From NCBI RefSeq assembly GCF_001640805.2, contig NC_066836.1, forward strand, positions 2,069,798 through 2,133,797: a DNA stretch of 64,000 nucleotides, read 5' to 3'. The position numbers and the translations under genes are program-made. Shown piece after piece: positions 21,588 through 34,124 of the stretch. Source of the stretch: Lates calcarifer (lineage: Eukaryota > Chordata > Actinopteri > Centropomidae). The notes under the pieces were generated by a model. That model was given only the letters and a program-made list of their open reading frames with translations. It was not told where the DNA came from and did no database searches. Each line of letters opens with the position of its first letter. Position 1 is the first letter of the stretch.

Positions 21588-24500
21588 GTAAGAAGTCTTC
21601 ACTGGACTCCAGGCGCTCTAACTCTTCATCTGTTTGGTTGCATTGGTTAGACCTTCTGTCAGGGAGCTTCAACTCATGAAAACATCTTCAAACGTGCAGT
21701 TATTGTTGTCTGGTGCAGCCTGTCAACAACAGTGCAGATCCTTAGGCCACTAATGAGCACCAAAAAACCCCTTTAAGATGTGGAAATAAATGAGATAAAC
21801 ACCATCAAGTAAAACATCAACTCACTACTGTGACTTCCTCCTGAACTATAACAGGGGTTTACAGGAGTAAAGGTTCCATAAAGTTCTCCAAATTAGCCCT
21901 AAACTCGTAGAATACCACACACACACACATATTGTGAGCCCCTATAGACATATCACAGGAGTATCAGAGGGACTGTGCTGGTCCGACTGGGGGGTGGAGG
22001 ATCCCAGTGGATCTGTGGTATTTCCGTACCTCTTTCCTCGTTTCCTCCAAGAAAAAAAGTTCTGTAAAGCTATTAATAGAAGTCTGAACCTGGATCACAC
22101 CGGGAGGCTGTGATTGGTCACACATGTTGACTGGTTGAAGGACAGTTTGAGGGGTTTTTTCTTTATCTCCAGTTCATGATGCTGGTGTTGTTCTGAACTC
22201 TGATACTGGATCAGTTTCAGCTGAAGATGAAGCTGCTTCAGTCACTTTGTTATGATTATGGAGTGGTCATGGTGAAGCAGATGTGGATGTTGAGGTTTAA
22301 TTCTTGACGTTATGTTGGTATTATATCCTGTCGTCCTATAAAGAACAGAAACGATGAGGCAGTTAATGAGACGGAAGACACTGGCTGATCATTGAAGTCA
22401 TTTTTCAAGCAAAAGTCCTAAACATCCTCTGGTTCCTTCTCAATGGTGCTTTTCTCTTTTGTGATTGAAAGCTGAATGTGTTTGGTTTTTGGGTCTGCTG
22501 TTCAGACAAAACAAGACAAGTGAAGATGTCATCTTGGCCTCCAGGAAACATTTGTCATTGTGTTCTGATGCTTTACTGACCAAATGTCTGATCAGTTAAC
22601 TAAGAAAGTGTCTTAACCATTTCTATAGGAAGCTAACGAATGCCTATATGAATAGAAATCAGTATATCTCTCATAGAAAAGTGGTTCGTCCTGGAAGCAA
22701 CTCGAGACATATTTCAGTCGTGCTTATCAGTTTCTGTCATAATGATTTTGTCAGTGTAACAGGAGTGTGAGCTGTGTAGACAGATCAGCAGGTGGATGGG
22801 GTTGGGGGTGGGGCTAATCTTGGTTCAGGTGGGTTTATTCTCAGTGATTATAATCCACAGTTTGGTCTGTCAGGTGGATGATCTCAGCAGTCTGAAGCAC
22901 GCTGGCTGGGTAAATCTTTCATGAGATGTGACTCATGGCCAATAAGCATTCACTGTTTGATTTACAACATCAGTATCCACACCTTCTCTGTGATGACGTT
23001 GGCCAGGTAACAGCAGCAAGACCTGAGTCATACCTCTGTCTGTCGTCACTGTGGCTGATGATTCTCTCATTTTAAAACTGGTTTCTCCTGATATAGCGGT
23101 GTAACTGTTACACAGCTGAACAGTTAGAAACAGTTCTGCTTCCTGGTTGAAAGATCACCTGCTTTCTCATTGGTGCTCGTGCTTTTTCAAAATCCAGTGA
23201 GACCAAAGGTCACGAGACTCATTGAGCTTGTAGGTGCCTGTGTGAGCGTTGAAGCTGAGTAAAACAAACACTCGGAGGGTTAAGAGATTTTTTTTGTGTA
23301 CAGTACATCTGGCTGCTGAGCTGAGCAGAGGGAGAGGGAGAATATCTCTGAGTGCCAGAAGCAGGCAGGCGTTCACAATAGTCTCAAATATCGGTTTGCC
23401 TGCCTTTATATCTGCCAACTAATCGCAGCTGAAACAAAGAGCCCAGTCTTTAAGGAAAAGGGCATTTGACAAGGAAGTAAACCAGCTTCCAGCCGCTGCA
23501 GATGGAGGCCAACAGTCTGAGCAGGGAGGAATGTGAACTGGGAAGGAAGCTGGAGTGTTTCATATTTATACTGAGGACAGTTTAGATGAGGGACCCAGAG
23601 ATACTCAGGCTGGACAAAGACACTCTGTTGATAAAGGGCATCGAACCTTCAACTGTCCTGTTGTTGTGAGAAACCTCCTTAAGATTCCTGGTTTATTGCT
23701 TTAGTAAATTTACTGTGGACAGGACACTGCTTCTCCTAATCTGTGCAGACTGAGACCCACAAAGCATCATGGGTACATCTCGAAGTCAGCTACTGCTTTG
23801 TTTTTAATTCTTCATCCTTAAATAATCTCGAACTCAATAATTTCCAGGTTTGATGCAGTTTGTTCTGGTTTTAATCCCAGAACTGCAGCTTTCACAAAAT
23901 GTTTGGTGGTTAATCTCAATTTTAATCCAGTAGCCTGTTGTGGTGTTTGACAGAATCTTGGGTTTAATCCAGGCTTTTTAGCTTTGGTCACAGGTGTTTT
24001 TGCTTTTCAGGTAGCCTGTACCTGCAGGGTGTTGGAGTCTGAGGAAACTGTTTAACTGACAAACTGAACCTGAGAATGACCAGTGTAAACACAGCCACTG
24101 TTGAGTACAATGGTCTCAAAGAATGTGTTATTTTCAGCACTTGATGTTTGTAGTCACTGAACTGCCTGATTCAGTGTTGAACATCCCATCACTGTTGGTT
24201 CTTTTCTACTTTTTAAATCTGTCCTCTGAGATATTAAAGTGTTTTATGAGTCCAGAGACGCCAGCTTCACCTTAACTTAATGTAAGACACAGCAGAGCAC
24301 CTCATCCCAAACATGACTGTGTTGACGATGACACATCTTTAAAACAGAGTTTTCTCGTCTCTAATTACTGAGCTGCAGCCAAAACGGTCTGGACCAGAGA
24401 CAGTCCTGGGACTATAAATAGAGTCTGACCACAAATCCAGACTGCAGACTTTCATCACTTGGTCATTTTCTTGAAACACAAATGGGTTTCCCTGTCCAGA

Positions 24501-25099
24501 AACTATCAGAATCGTTTTTTATCCTGTGCAGAGAAAAGCTGCCAAACATAGAAACACACTGCACAAACAGGATCTTTAGTTAAAGCGTTGAAGACGAGCT
24601 CACATTAGCAGAGTGTTGGGATTTAAGCTGCTAATAGCTGATAATTTCTAACAGAAGTTGATGTTTTACAGATGGACTGATGTACAGATGTTCCTCCTTA
24701 TCATAGCCACACATTTAATATGGTAATTCCTACAAATCATTGCTTAACATGAAAGCAGTAAGTGCTGGTTTCAGTGGAGAGTCCAGAGGATAATCATACT
24801 GAATACTGGCAGATAATTTTACCCATCTGAACCAAACCTATTCTGTTTTATTCCTACATTACCATGTTGATGCACAAAACCTCTTTGGAGGCATTCTGAA
24901 ACACTAAAACTCTCCACTGAAACCAGGAGCAGCAGCTGTAGCAGGCAGGACGAGGCAGGTTTCACACACTGACACCCTCAAGGCTGCAGAGGAGAATAAT
25001 CCTGGTGGGTGGGCATCACTGATTGGCCAATTTCCAGTTTTATTATATTATATAAATAAACAGCTTGCAGCAGAGACCTGCAGTGTGTTTGAAGGTAGA

Positions 25100-25125
25100 G
25101 TGTGTGTGTGTGTGTGTGTGTGTGT
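25100..25125 (+). repeat. (TG)n microsatellite in intron 1
   Basis: About thirteen TG units. Confidence 0.95.
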
Positions 25126-28100
25126 TGACACAGTGGAATCAGTCAGTTGAAGCCTTCAGACGGTTACAGGGTTTGTTTTTATTTGAACTGGTGGGCGTGG
25201 TGCGAGGCAGGCTTCACCTGTCCACCAATCAAACAGCAGCTCTGCTTTAGCTGTGGGTTTGCTCTGATCACAGTGTTGGACAAGACGAATATATTCATCA
25301 TCACACAAAGTTTCACAACATCAGACACCGATAAAAACAGACCATAGATCAGTCAGAAAACAGGTGCTAATGATCAACAGGTTGAACATGTATCTGCCTT
25401 TGTGTTACTTAACTCATCATACAGTGTGGAAATAGCAAGACATAAGTGATTAATAACTGATGCCAATTCATAAACTCATAAAACCATTATGAGTTTAGAT
25501 ACCGCCATAAAATCTTAGTAGTAGTAGTTTCAGCAGTAATAAATGGTAACCAAGATGAAAGATCAGAGTGACCCAGACAAGTAAAAATACCTTCATCGTC
25601 AGAGATGAGTAGCTAGCCTTTAGCACCTGAAACATTCTGAATTTGTTTGAATTGATCCTTTAAGGCATTGGTTGCCAACTTTATTGGCTTACAACCTTTT
25701 CTCCACATCTTCCATCAGACTTTGCATCTGTATGTCTATGATGAATGATTACTCTTTCTCAGATTTGGAAACCTTCTACTCTCAATTCTAGATTTGGTCA
25801 GTTCAACCCTGTGTGTTGTCTCGATAGGTCAGAATATCCTGGTTCCCTGTGCTTCATTTCTGGGCCATTTTGTCAGGCAAATGAACCCAGGAAGACAAAC
25901 GATCAGTGAGCTTGACCTGTTATGGCGGCCCCAGCTCTGGCAGTCTGAGCTCAGTGTTGGCGAAGAGCTGTTCAGAGGTTTGAAGTTTGCTGAGAGCTGC
26001 TACTTCATGGTTGTAATAAAATCACACGGACGGTTATACTTCCAAAATAAGCCTGTAAGAATCTGATGACTGCACTCGTTAACCTGGTTTTCAGGATCCC
26101 TGCAGTCCTGAAACTTAAAAAGCTTTTTATTCTTTCAGACTCTTCTGTTCCGTCTCCTCCCACCAGCTTCAGCCGCCTGCATTTCTCATTAAAGCCATAA
26201 AAAGTAACAGCCCAATCATAGATGTTAATAGGTTCACCACAACAAACAAAGCCCCTCCCTGTGTTATACTGCTTCATTTTAACGATGATTTTGACCGTTC
26301 AGAGTAACGCTGCTGTGTCGGAGCGTTTCTGTTCCCTCCCTCGGTTTCTCCCAGGCTTGTTTAAAGCTGAAACCTGACACCTGTGGAGCAGCCAGAAGGA
26401 ACTGAAAGGAATTTAAACAGCTTGCAGATTTGTCGTTTTGTGCGCTGCAGACGCCCCCTGCTCCTCGTTGTCCTCGCAGGACAACTGTGTTGTACGTACA
26501 GCTGAAATCCTGCTCAGTCTGCAGCTTTTATATAGTCTGGAGTTTGTACAGGTCACCTTGACAAGTGACCAATCAGAGACTGGAGAATATGAGTCTCCTG
26601 TTTAACCCCCAGTAGTCACTCCTGCCTTAGTCGAAAAAGAAACTAATGAACACCAAAAATAGAAACATAGCAACTTGACAATAAAGGTCCATTTATTTTA
26701 TGTTTCTGTGGCTTTCAGTCAAATCCCTCTGACCTTGCTCCCTGAACGGAGCTGGATTGTAATGGAGATGGTTTCGTTGTTGTCATGTGGTCTGAGTATG
26801 GAAATTTGTTCATGTGATAACATGTAAATTGCGGCCACGTGTAATTACTGAAACCAGCAAAACCATTTCTTTGTGAATTTGGCTTTGTGCTAAAGGGCTG
26901 CGTCATGTTGAAACAGGAGAGAACAAACACAAACTGTTGACCCAAAGTTGAAAGAACACTGTTTAGTGTAGGAGAAGTATAGGAGGATCTCCAAACTGTG
27001 ACGGTGTTACAGTCTTGCTTCTCTGCTTCACAGTTTCTAATTAAGTTTGGGACAAAGAGATTCTTTTCCAGAGTCACATATAGGTCGGTGTCTTATTTCT
27101 CACATCACTTTAACGTGGAGTAAAAACAAAGGTGGAGCGAGCCGGTGGAGCCTGGCTGCTGGCTCAGTCATGCCTTCTTACGCCGCTGCTGAAATAACAC
27201 CCACTCGGGGAGGCAGACACTCTGGACGTGAGCCAGAGCCGCCTGCACTCGATCTTAAACTGGTTTCACTGCTGTTAACCGACTGTATACAGGGCAGAGG
27301 GGCAACTGTGACTGTGGGAAATCAAACACGGTCTCAGTACAGACCAGCCCAGACCCTGGCTCAGACAGGAAACCTGTTATTTTTATTTCCTCCGTTGGCT
27401 GCAGCATTCCTAAATGCTCAGTTAAATTTATCGTTTTAATGAGCAGCTCAACAGACTGGTGGTGAAACAGGTAGAGAGACTTCAAGGGGCAGACTTTTGT
27501 GGACTTTAAGCACTCACCCTGCTGAAGTGCCCTTGAGCAACGTAGATCTATTGTTCTGTGGAGCCACATGAACTAAAGGAACCGAGAGCTTTCTGCCCGT
27601 TTGACTGCTGGTTCCTTGTAGATTTCCACCTCTGAAAGGCCTTGTAGTTTTCAGATCCAGTGAAACATGTGCATACACAGATCTCTTGGACATCTTCCTG
27701 AGATCCCAGACTTTTAAACTAAACTTTACAAGCTGCAGGCACCAACATGGCTGACCCTGTGTCCTCCTGTGTCATTCACACACCGTGGGTTCAGTTCTTT
27801 TAAGGGAAGGCGTTTATAAAGTTCTCCATAACACCATCCTCCAGGTTCTCTCACATCTGCTTCTTGTCTCAGTTTGTAGGTTAATCCATGATTTAGATGC
27901 CACAATAGCAGCCTTGTGTGTGTAGGTCTGTGTTGCTGTGATAAAGAGGCCGTCACGGTCGGCGAGGCCAGCCATTGTGTGGTTCAGATGAGGATGAGGT
28001 GAAGGCTGATCTCACACATATGTTTTGACTGCACACATCAGTTTGGAGGATTAAGGTTTCAGGATTCATATTAAAATTGTCTTTGTTTTGTTTTTAATTT

Positions 28101-30850
28101 CAGAAAATGGTCAATCTCTTTAACCTATTTAAGCTTTTTCATTTTCTTTATCAGCATATACACAAAAAATACTAAATGACTTTATAAAAACTGAGCAATG
28201 ATTGGACGATGGAAGGAATAACAAATCAGAAACAAACTCAGGGTTTTTTGTAAAAGATGAGTGTAATGCTTCCTCCATCCTGCATGTGAATTTGGTCCAT
28301 CACAAGCTTGAGAGATAGGCATTACTAAAATAAAATAATTATCAGATGTGTGACTGCTAAATGCAAAAGTCAAAAGTCAAAAACCAGAGCCAGATTTAAC
28401 CCTGGAAGTTTGTCACGAGTTACTCTGCTTCTACTTACATGAAAAAAAAGTCCACCTCTTTCTCAGTGTTTTACATGACGTGGAGAGCTTGAAAAAAGAA
28501 ATGCATGTGACTTTGGGAAAAAAATCTGTGCAAAAATGAATTATATCCAGAATCTGATAATCACAGAGTTGTTGTAGCTCCACTCAAACTGCCTCTTACT
28601 GAACCTTCGGAAATCTCAGCTGGGACAGTACATCATTTGTTAGTCAAGCTTTTTTTTCCTATCACTTTCCTCTTTTCCCTTCCTCCGTCCATAACTCTCT
28701 GTTTCTTCTTTACTGTTTCATCACCTTCCTCGCCATCTGTTCTCTCCTCCTCTGGCTTTCTATAAAATCTCATCTTCCTGCCGGATGGCTCTAAACATTC
28801 CTCTGGATCCCGACGCTTCCTAACCTCTCACTCTCTCCAGCTCCTTCCACACGTCTGTTCATACAGAGCATGGTATGCAGAAGGCATAAATTGGAATAAG
28901 GAATAAATTGTTCATCACTCAGTTATTGTCTTTCAAATAAATCCAAGTCATTGTTTGTGCTCTCACAGTTTTTCTAAACCTTTAATCTAAATATAAACTT
29001 CAGAGGTTCAGAGGTAGAGGTAAAGCCAAAGTCAGTGTTTGAATGTTCAGGTGTTCACAAAGGTACAAAGTGTGTGTGACCTTCAGTGTCACCTGACCTC
29101 TGGATGACCTCCCTGTCATTGAGTATTAAAGCAGAAACTCCATTAAGATAATGTTAAAAACCGTCACTCCTCCTGTATGTGATCCTGACGTATGTACAGC
29201 TCAGGAACCTTCACACTGCTGCATCAGAGCTCATTTCTTGGTTCGGTGGCTGCAGGGGAACTTTTTTTAAATCTGAGATGCTGTCCTGACACTAATCCCT
29301 GAGCGTCCTGCTGAGCTGTGGTTCCCTACTGCCGAACTGGTCAATTAAAACCAGGGGTGGAAGTTTCTGGATCCGACCCTGTTTGATTTATCTTCACTGA
29401 TGAGGTGTCACAAGAGGACAAGTGTCTTGATCTGGGTTTATCAGACCCGCTGTAACAAATATTGCTACTTAATCTGTGTGTGTGTTTTTTCTTTCTTTGC
29501 ATCAGAGTAATTCATGGTCCTTTTAGGGCCAAGATTCAGGTGAAGGTTTCTCTCTGGTTTGATCCTTTATTCGTCAGTTTAGACGTTTAGTCAAAAGACT
29601 TTAACGATTAATAAACCCAGCATGAATATCAGAAAATCACTGACCTGATGTCGCCAGTGAAACAAAACAACTTATACAACAAATACAAACCAATGAAAAC
29701 AAGTGAAGAGAAAATAAAAGTGATAAGAAAAGAATTCCCCATGGCTGAAACAAACAAAGGCTGGTTGTGTTATTCATCAGTCTGTCCTGTAGTACAGAGG
29801 ACAGGTTTCACCAGGACATGAGTTGTGTCTTGTCCCCACACACAGGGAGGTTGTTGTACAGTGGTTGTGTTGTAATTCATGAGACAGATATACCTAAAGG
29901 CAGTTTACACCTGTTGTAGACAAAGCATTGTGTATTACACACACACCTGCCCCACAAAATAAGTGTTCAGAAATTCACCTGGCTGATAAACTGCTGTAAT
30001 AACTGAAACACCTGCAGGAAGGAAGCCATCTTTCTTTTTCCATTCCTTAGAGGGACAGAACGTATTGTCTTGTTTTTGGCTTCAGTAAAACATCTCTGAA
30101 AAGTTCTGCACTTTGTAGCTAGATGGCCCACTATGATCCATACTGACTCCAGACCTTTGTTTCAGATCTGAATAATTTGACTAGGGAATGCAAATAGTGG
30201 CAGAAGTTGTGTCATCTGTGTGTGACACCTCATCAGAACTGACTGTCCGATGCTTGATTATCTTCAACAGTTACTTGTTATCGGTTATTGTCTCAGATAC
30301 ATACAGTTCTGTTTCTGATCTGGGAGAGGGAGTTGGGGGTGGGGGGTTATCTGATCCTAGATCTGTGTTGACAGCAGCTTCCTGGAAAACCCCGTCCACA
30401 CAAACACACATGCACACTCACACAACATAACACAACACAAGTGCTAGGCACAACCCGAAAAACCAAACATCCATTTCCACTAATTAGCTCTTTCTCATGC
30501 GATCCTGTTACCTTGAGAGAGTGCAGGTTTTCTCCTTTAAGGACTCCTCAGAGTACTTAATGGTACATCAGACTATTTTTTTATTCTGGCTATTAAGTGA
30601 AAGCTGAAAAGTTGGATCGTTAAGGATCTGGTTTGATGCAGCTGATTGATTTTTCTGCACCACATGGAGCCAAGAAGGCAATCACAGCAGCTCTTCAGAC
30701 ATCGTAGTCCCTCTCCTGATTCCTGGAGTCCATTTAAAGTTACTGCACTTTGAATGATCAATAAACAGCATCTCTTGGAATTTTATATTTATGTTCTGTT
30801 ATGTCTTTGGCTAAAGGGGAGAAACAAAGTCTGAGTTTGGAGTTCAACTC

Positions 30851-30955
30851 CCAGAGGTGGGAAGAACCTCAATAGCTATACTTACAAAGGTTCAGCTACT
30901 TTACTGGAGAACTTCTAATTTGTGAAACTTTATCCTTCTCCTCCACTTTTTCTTT
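30851..30955 (-). repeat. Inverted copy of the AAGTAC-type repeat in intron 1
   Basis: CAGAGGTGGGAAGAACCT, then CAGCTACTTTACTGGAGAACTTCTA, then ACTTTATCCTTCTCCTCCACT is the reverse-complement layout of the repeat seen at 11379-11584. It is strongly diverged and truncated. Confidence 0.45.
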
Positions 30956-33900
30956 AAATTTAGTTTTATTGACTCTTTCATTCTGTTGTAGATTCACATT
31001 TTATTTTCAGCACTTTCCTAGTTGTCATGCGTGGAAATCTCCGCAGTTAGAGATTTTTGTCATGTACAAGACTTAGACTTTTTTTCTTTAATGTCCTTCA
31101 TTTCATTGTTGTTTTTTTTTCATTCCTTAAATACCTTTACTAGTGATTAATGTGGATAAACTCATCCATCTATTATGTTATTTCAAAACAGGATTTTCCC
31201 ATGGTGAGTAAGACGTTAAGGTCCTTTACTTTATCAGTAAGTGAGCAGTCTGATCAGCCAATAGATCAGCTTCAGTTGCTCTGAACAAAACACTCAGTGA
31301 ATGAGCAACAGCTCTTTGTAAAGACGAATAGACTCACTGCAGCCTCGTGCTCATTCACCACAGAGAGAAAAAGATGTTCATCTGCTTGTCACGCTCAGCC
31401 TCCCCACCACTATCGAGTCTGCGAACACTTCATTGGTCCAATAAGGTCAGCGAGAGACGAAGTCGGAGGGTTGAAGAGAACGAAGTGGAACATTGTCTCT
31501 GCTGAATGAAGGTTTCCTGAGCACCAGAACTCAGCCTCCGAACATGCAGGCTGTTTAAAGTGAGGATGCAGGGTTGGCATGATGAAGCATTTAGGTTAGG
31601 CTTAAATTCAACCCTTAAGTAGTTAAATATCCTCAAGCAAGGCCCACTTTACCTGCAGTTTGCACAGATTAGGAGGGATTCTTTGGGCCAAAAAATGTCT
31701 GTATATCTTGGACAATACTTGGCTTAATTCAGTTGAAAAGTGAATGTTTTTGTTGATGTGGAGGCTTCATGTGACTGTTGTTTCAAGTGCACTTCAATGA
31801 CTCTATTTCAACTTGACAACTTACAAAGAGATGTAGGATGTAGTTATTTGTCCCAGTTGTGTTATATGTCACTTCTGTTCAGTCAGCTCTTGTTTCCGAG
31901 GTGAAGGACTGAACGTTTGAACCTCAGTTTTTCAGCCAGCATGGATGATCTACTCATGGAAAGTTTAAGCACCTATGGTCCCACAGCAACCGAGCAAACC
32001 CAGTCTGTTTCACCTAGATGTTTCCTTTTAAGTGAACAAATCGGTGCTCACTGGGACGCTCAACAGACTGAAGAAGGACTTCAGTGTAACCTCTTGAGTC
32101 AGACAAATTACAAAGAAATAGAGTGTGGTAGTTTTGGCACACTTTGCAGGTCTGATGTACTGTGATGTTGTAAATCAGACGTATGTGGCCTGTTGTCATC
32201 CCGCTCTGGTGTGAGGAATGTTGGCCGATGAATAAACAGTGTGTTTTTGTTGGGTTTGTTGGATTAAACTCTGGACGCCTTTAGCTCGACGTGGTTTCAA
32301 GTGGTTCCTGAGCTGAAAATACGCAGTCTTTGTTCCTTGAAACATGGAGCCATCCTCTCAATGTTGAGCCACATTTTGAAATTCCGTAGGTGGTAAATGA
32401 GTAGATTTGATCAATTATTATCATTTTAAGATCCACTAAATCAAGCCTGGTCTTCTTGTTTTAAGTGAACTTTTTGAAGTGCTGATGAATCAGTGTGTCC
32501 ACCAAAGTGCCCCTGAGTTAGCCTCAAGAACTGTAGTAGTTTTAGCAGCTGTGGAGAGTCCACTCCTTTCTACCTTTTCAGTCTGATCTCTCAGGTTATG
32601 TGTGTCCCAGAGGACAACTTTCTCATTACTTTGTGTGAAATATGGTGGTTTAAATACACTTCTACTACTGTGCTAAAACAGACCCTTTCAGTTTGTTTAC
32701 ACATGCACTGCAGAGTAATTCTTCTCTAATTCCACCCTCGCCTCGCCACTTAACCCAGTTCCTCACCGGCCAAGCCACCAGAGTTATTAGATTGTCTTTG
32801 CGAGTGCACTCAGTGACTTGACACTTTTCCAAAAAAGCCATAGAGTCATTAGAGGAAGTTAAAAGCTCTGAGGGTTGAAACTTATCCCAGGACCAAGCCT
32901 TTCTCACACTGAACTGAGCAAACAGCCCGAGCCAGAATAAACAAGGCTATCTCTGCAGTTTACTGGGTCAGACTGCTTCAAAGGGATTTTATACCTGAAG
33001 ATCAAGGCTGGTTTCCTAAACTCTGATCTGTCTGAGATAGAGCTAATTCAAAAATTAAAGGCAGAATGTGAAAATGTAGGTCAATGGGGACTGAACGAGA
33101 TAAGAGGAAAATCTTATTTTGATTGAGTATAGGCTATGGCATGCTGGATTTTTTCAAGACAGCTGAATAAAGAAAAATTGGTCACTAATAATGGTTGGCA
33201 AGTGGCAGAGGAAGTAGGTGTTATGTTGCATTAACAGAAGCTTAACTTCATATTTCATTATAGCTCTGAGCAGAAAGGCTCTGCTGGTGAAAACAAGGAT
33301 TTTGCAAGTGAACAAGCAAGTCCAGTTGCTTTTAATTCAATCCTTCTTGGAATAAAAAAAAGGCCTTTATGACTGAGAATCTCCACAGACATCTGTAGTA
33401 TTATTGTCTCTCTGAGTTTCCTGTGACGGCTTCACAATTAGAGCCATCCCATGTTTCCCCAGTTGAATGCTTTTAATGTGAAACAGCAGCAGAAGGACTT
33501 GTTTGGTTTACTTCGTCACTAATGTAACACAGCTCTGATATGGTGTCAGGAGAGGAGTTGAAACTGAATAAAACTACTATATACAGAGGTGATTAAATGA
33601 TTTCAATAAATTCAGTGGCTATTACTGAAAAAATGACAAACATAAACAGTGTCAAAATTGGGGTTTGATTTTCCCAGAGCTGGAACAATACCCAGCTTTT
33701 GCCCACCTTTAACTGACTGCAGATACGTCCAGGTCACAGTGAACTACTGCTTTAATTTGTGCAGCCACACAGTGTGTCTCTCAGGGTAAAACTGCCCCTT
33801 TTGTTGTACAACAAGGCGTCTGTTGTTTGTCTCAGAAGAAAGGCAGAGAGGGGAAGACAGTATTTATATTCTGCCCGTTCCCTTCGCTACGAGTCTGCAA

Positions 33901-34102
33901 AACCAGCGCCAGGCGACCACAGCTGGGCAACACATGGCGGGTCTGCCCTCAGCTGCCAGCCCCTAACACACACAACCACACATCCTGCAAGTACACCTCC
34001 CCAAAGCACACTTAATACATGTAATTGTACATGCACACACTTTTTGACCACTCTCGCTTTCACAAAGACAATGTCTTTAACACACACTCACATTCTCTCA
34101 TG

Positions 34103-34124
34103 CACACACTCACACACACACACA
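34103..34124 (+). repeat. (CA)n tract in intron 1
   Basis: Imperfect CA units at the end of a longer CA-rich stretch (33,965-34,124). Confidence 0.85.

Noticed and set aside
25660..25720. Text resembling the GGTTCCCAACCTTTTTTGGC-type fish repeat
   Set aside because: The similarity is limited to about 40 bases and is too weak to call.
25794..26277. Two 90-codon frames on opposite strands in intron 1
   Set aside because: They overlap each other, match no family I know and have no splice or initiation support.
27510..27542. SINE-like phrase CTGCTGAAGTGCCCTTGAGCAA
   Set aside because: The phrase recalls the body of some fish SINEs, but no tRNA-like promoter boxes or tail could be found around it.
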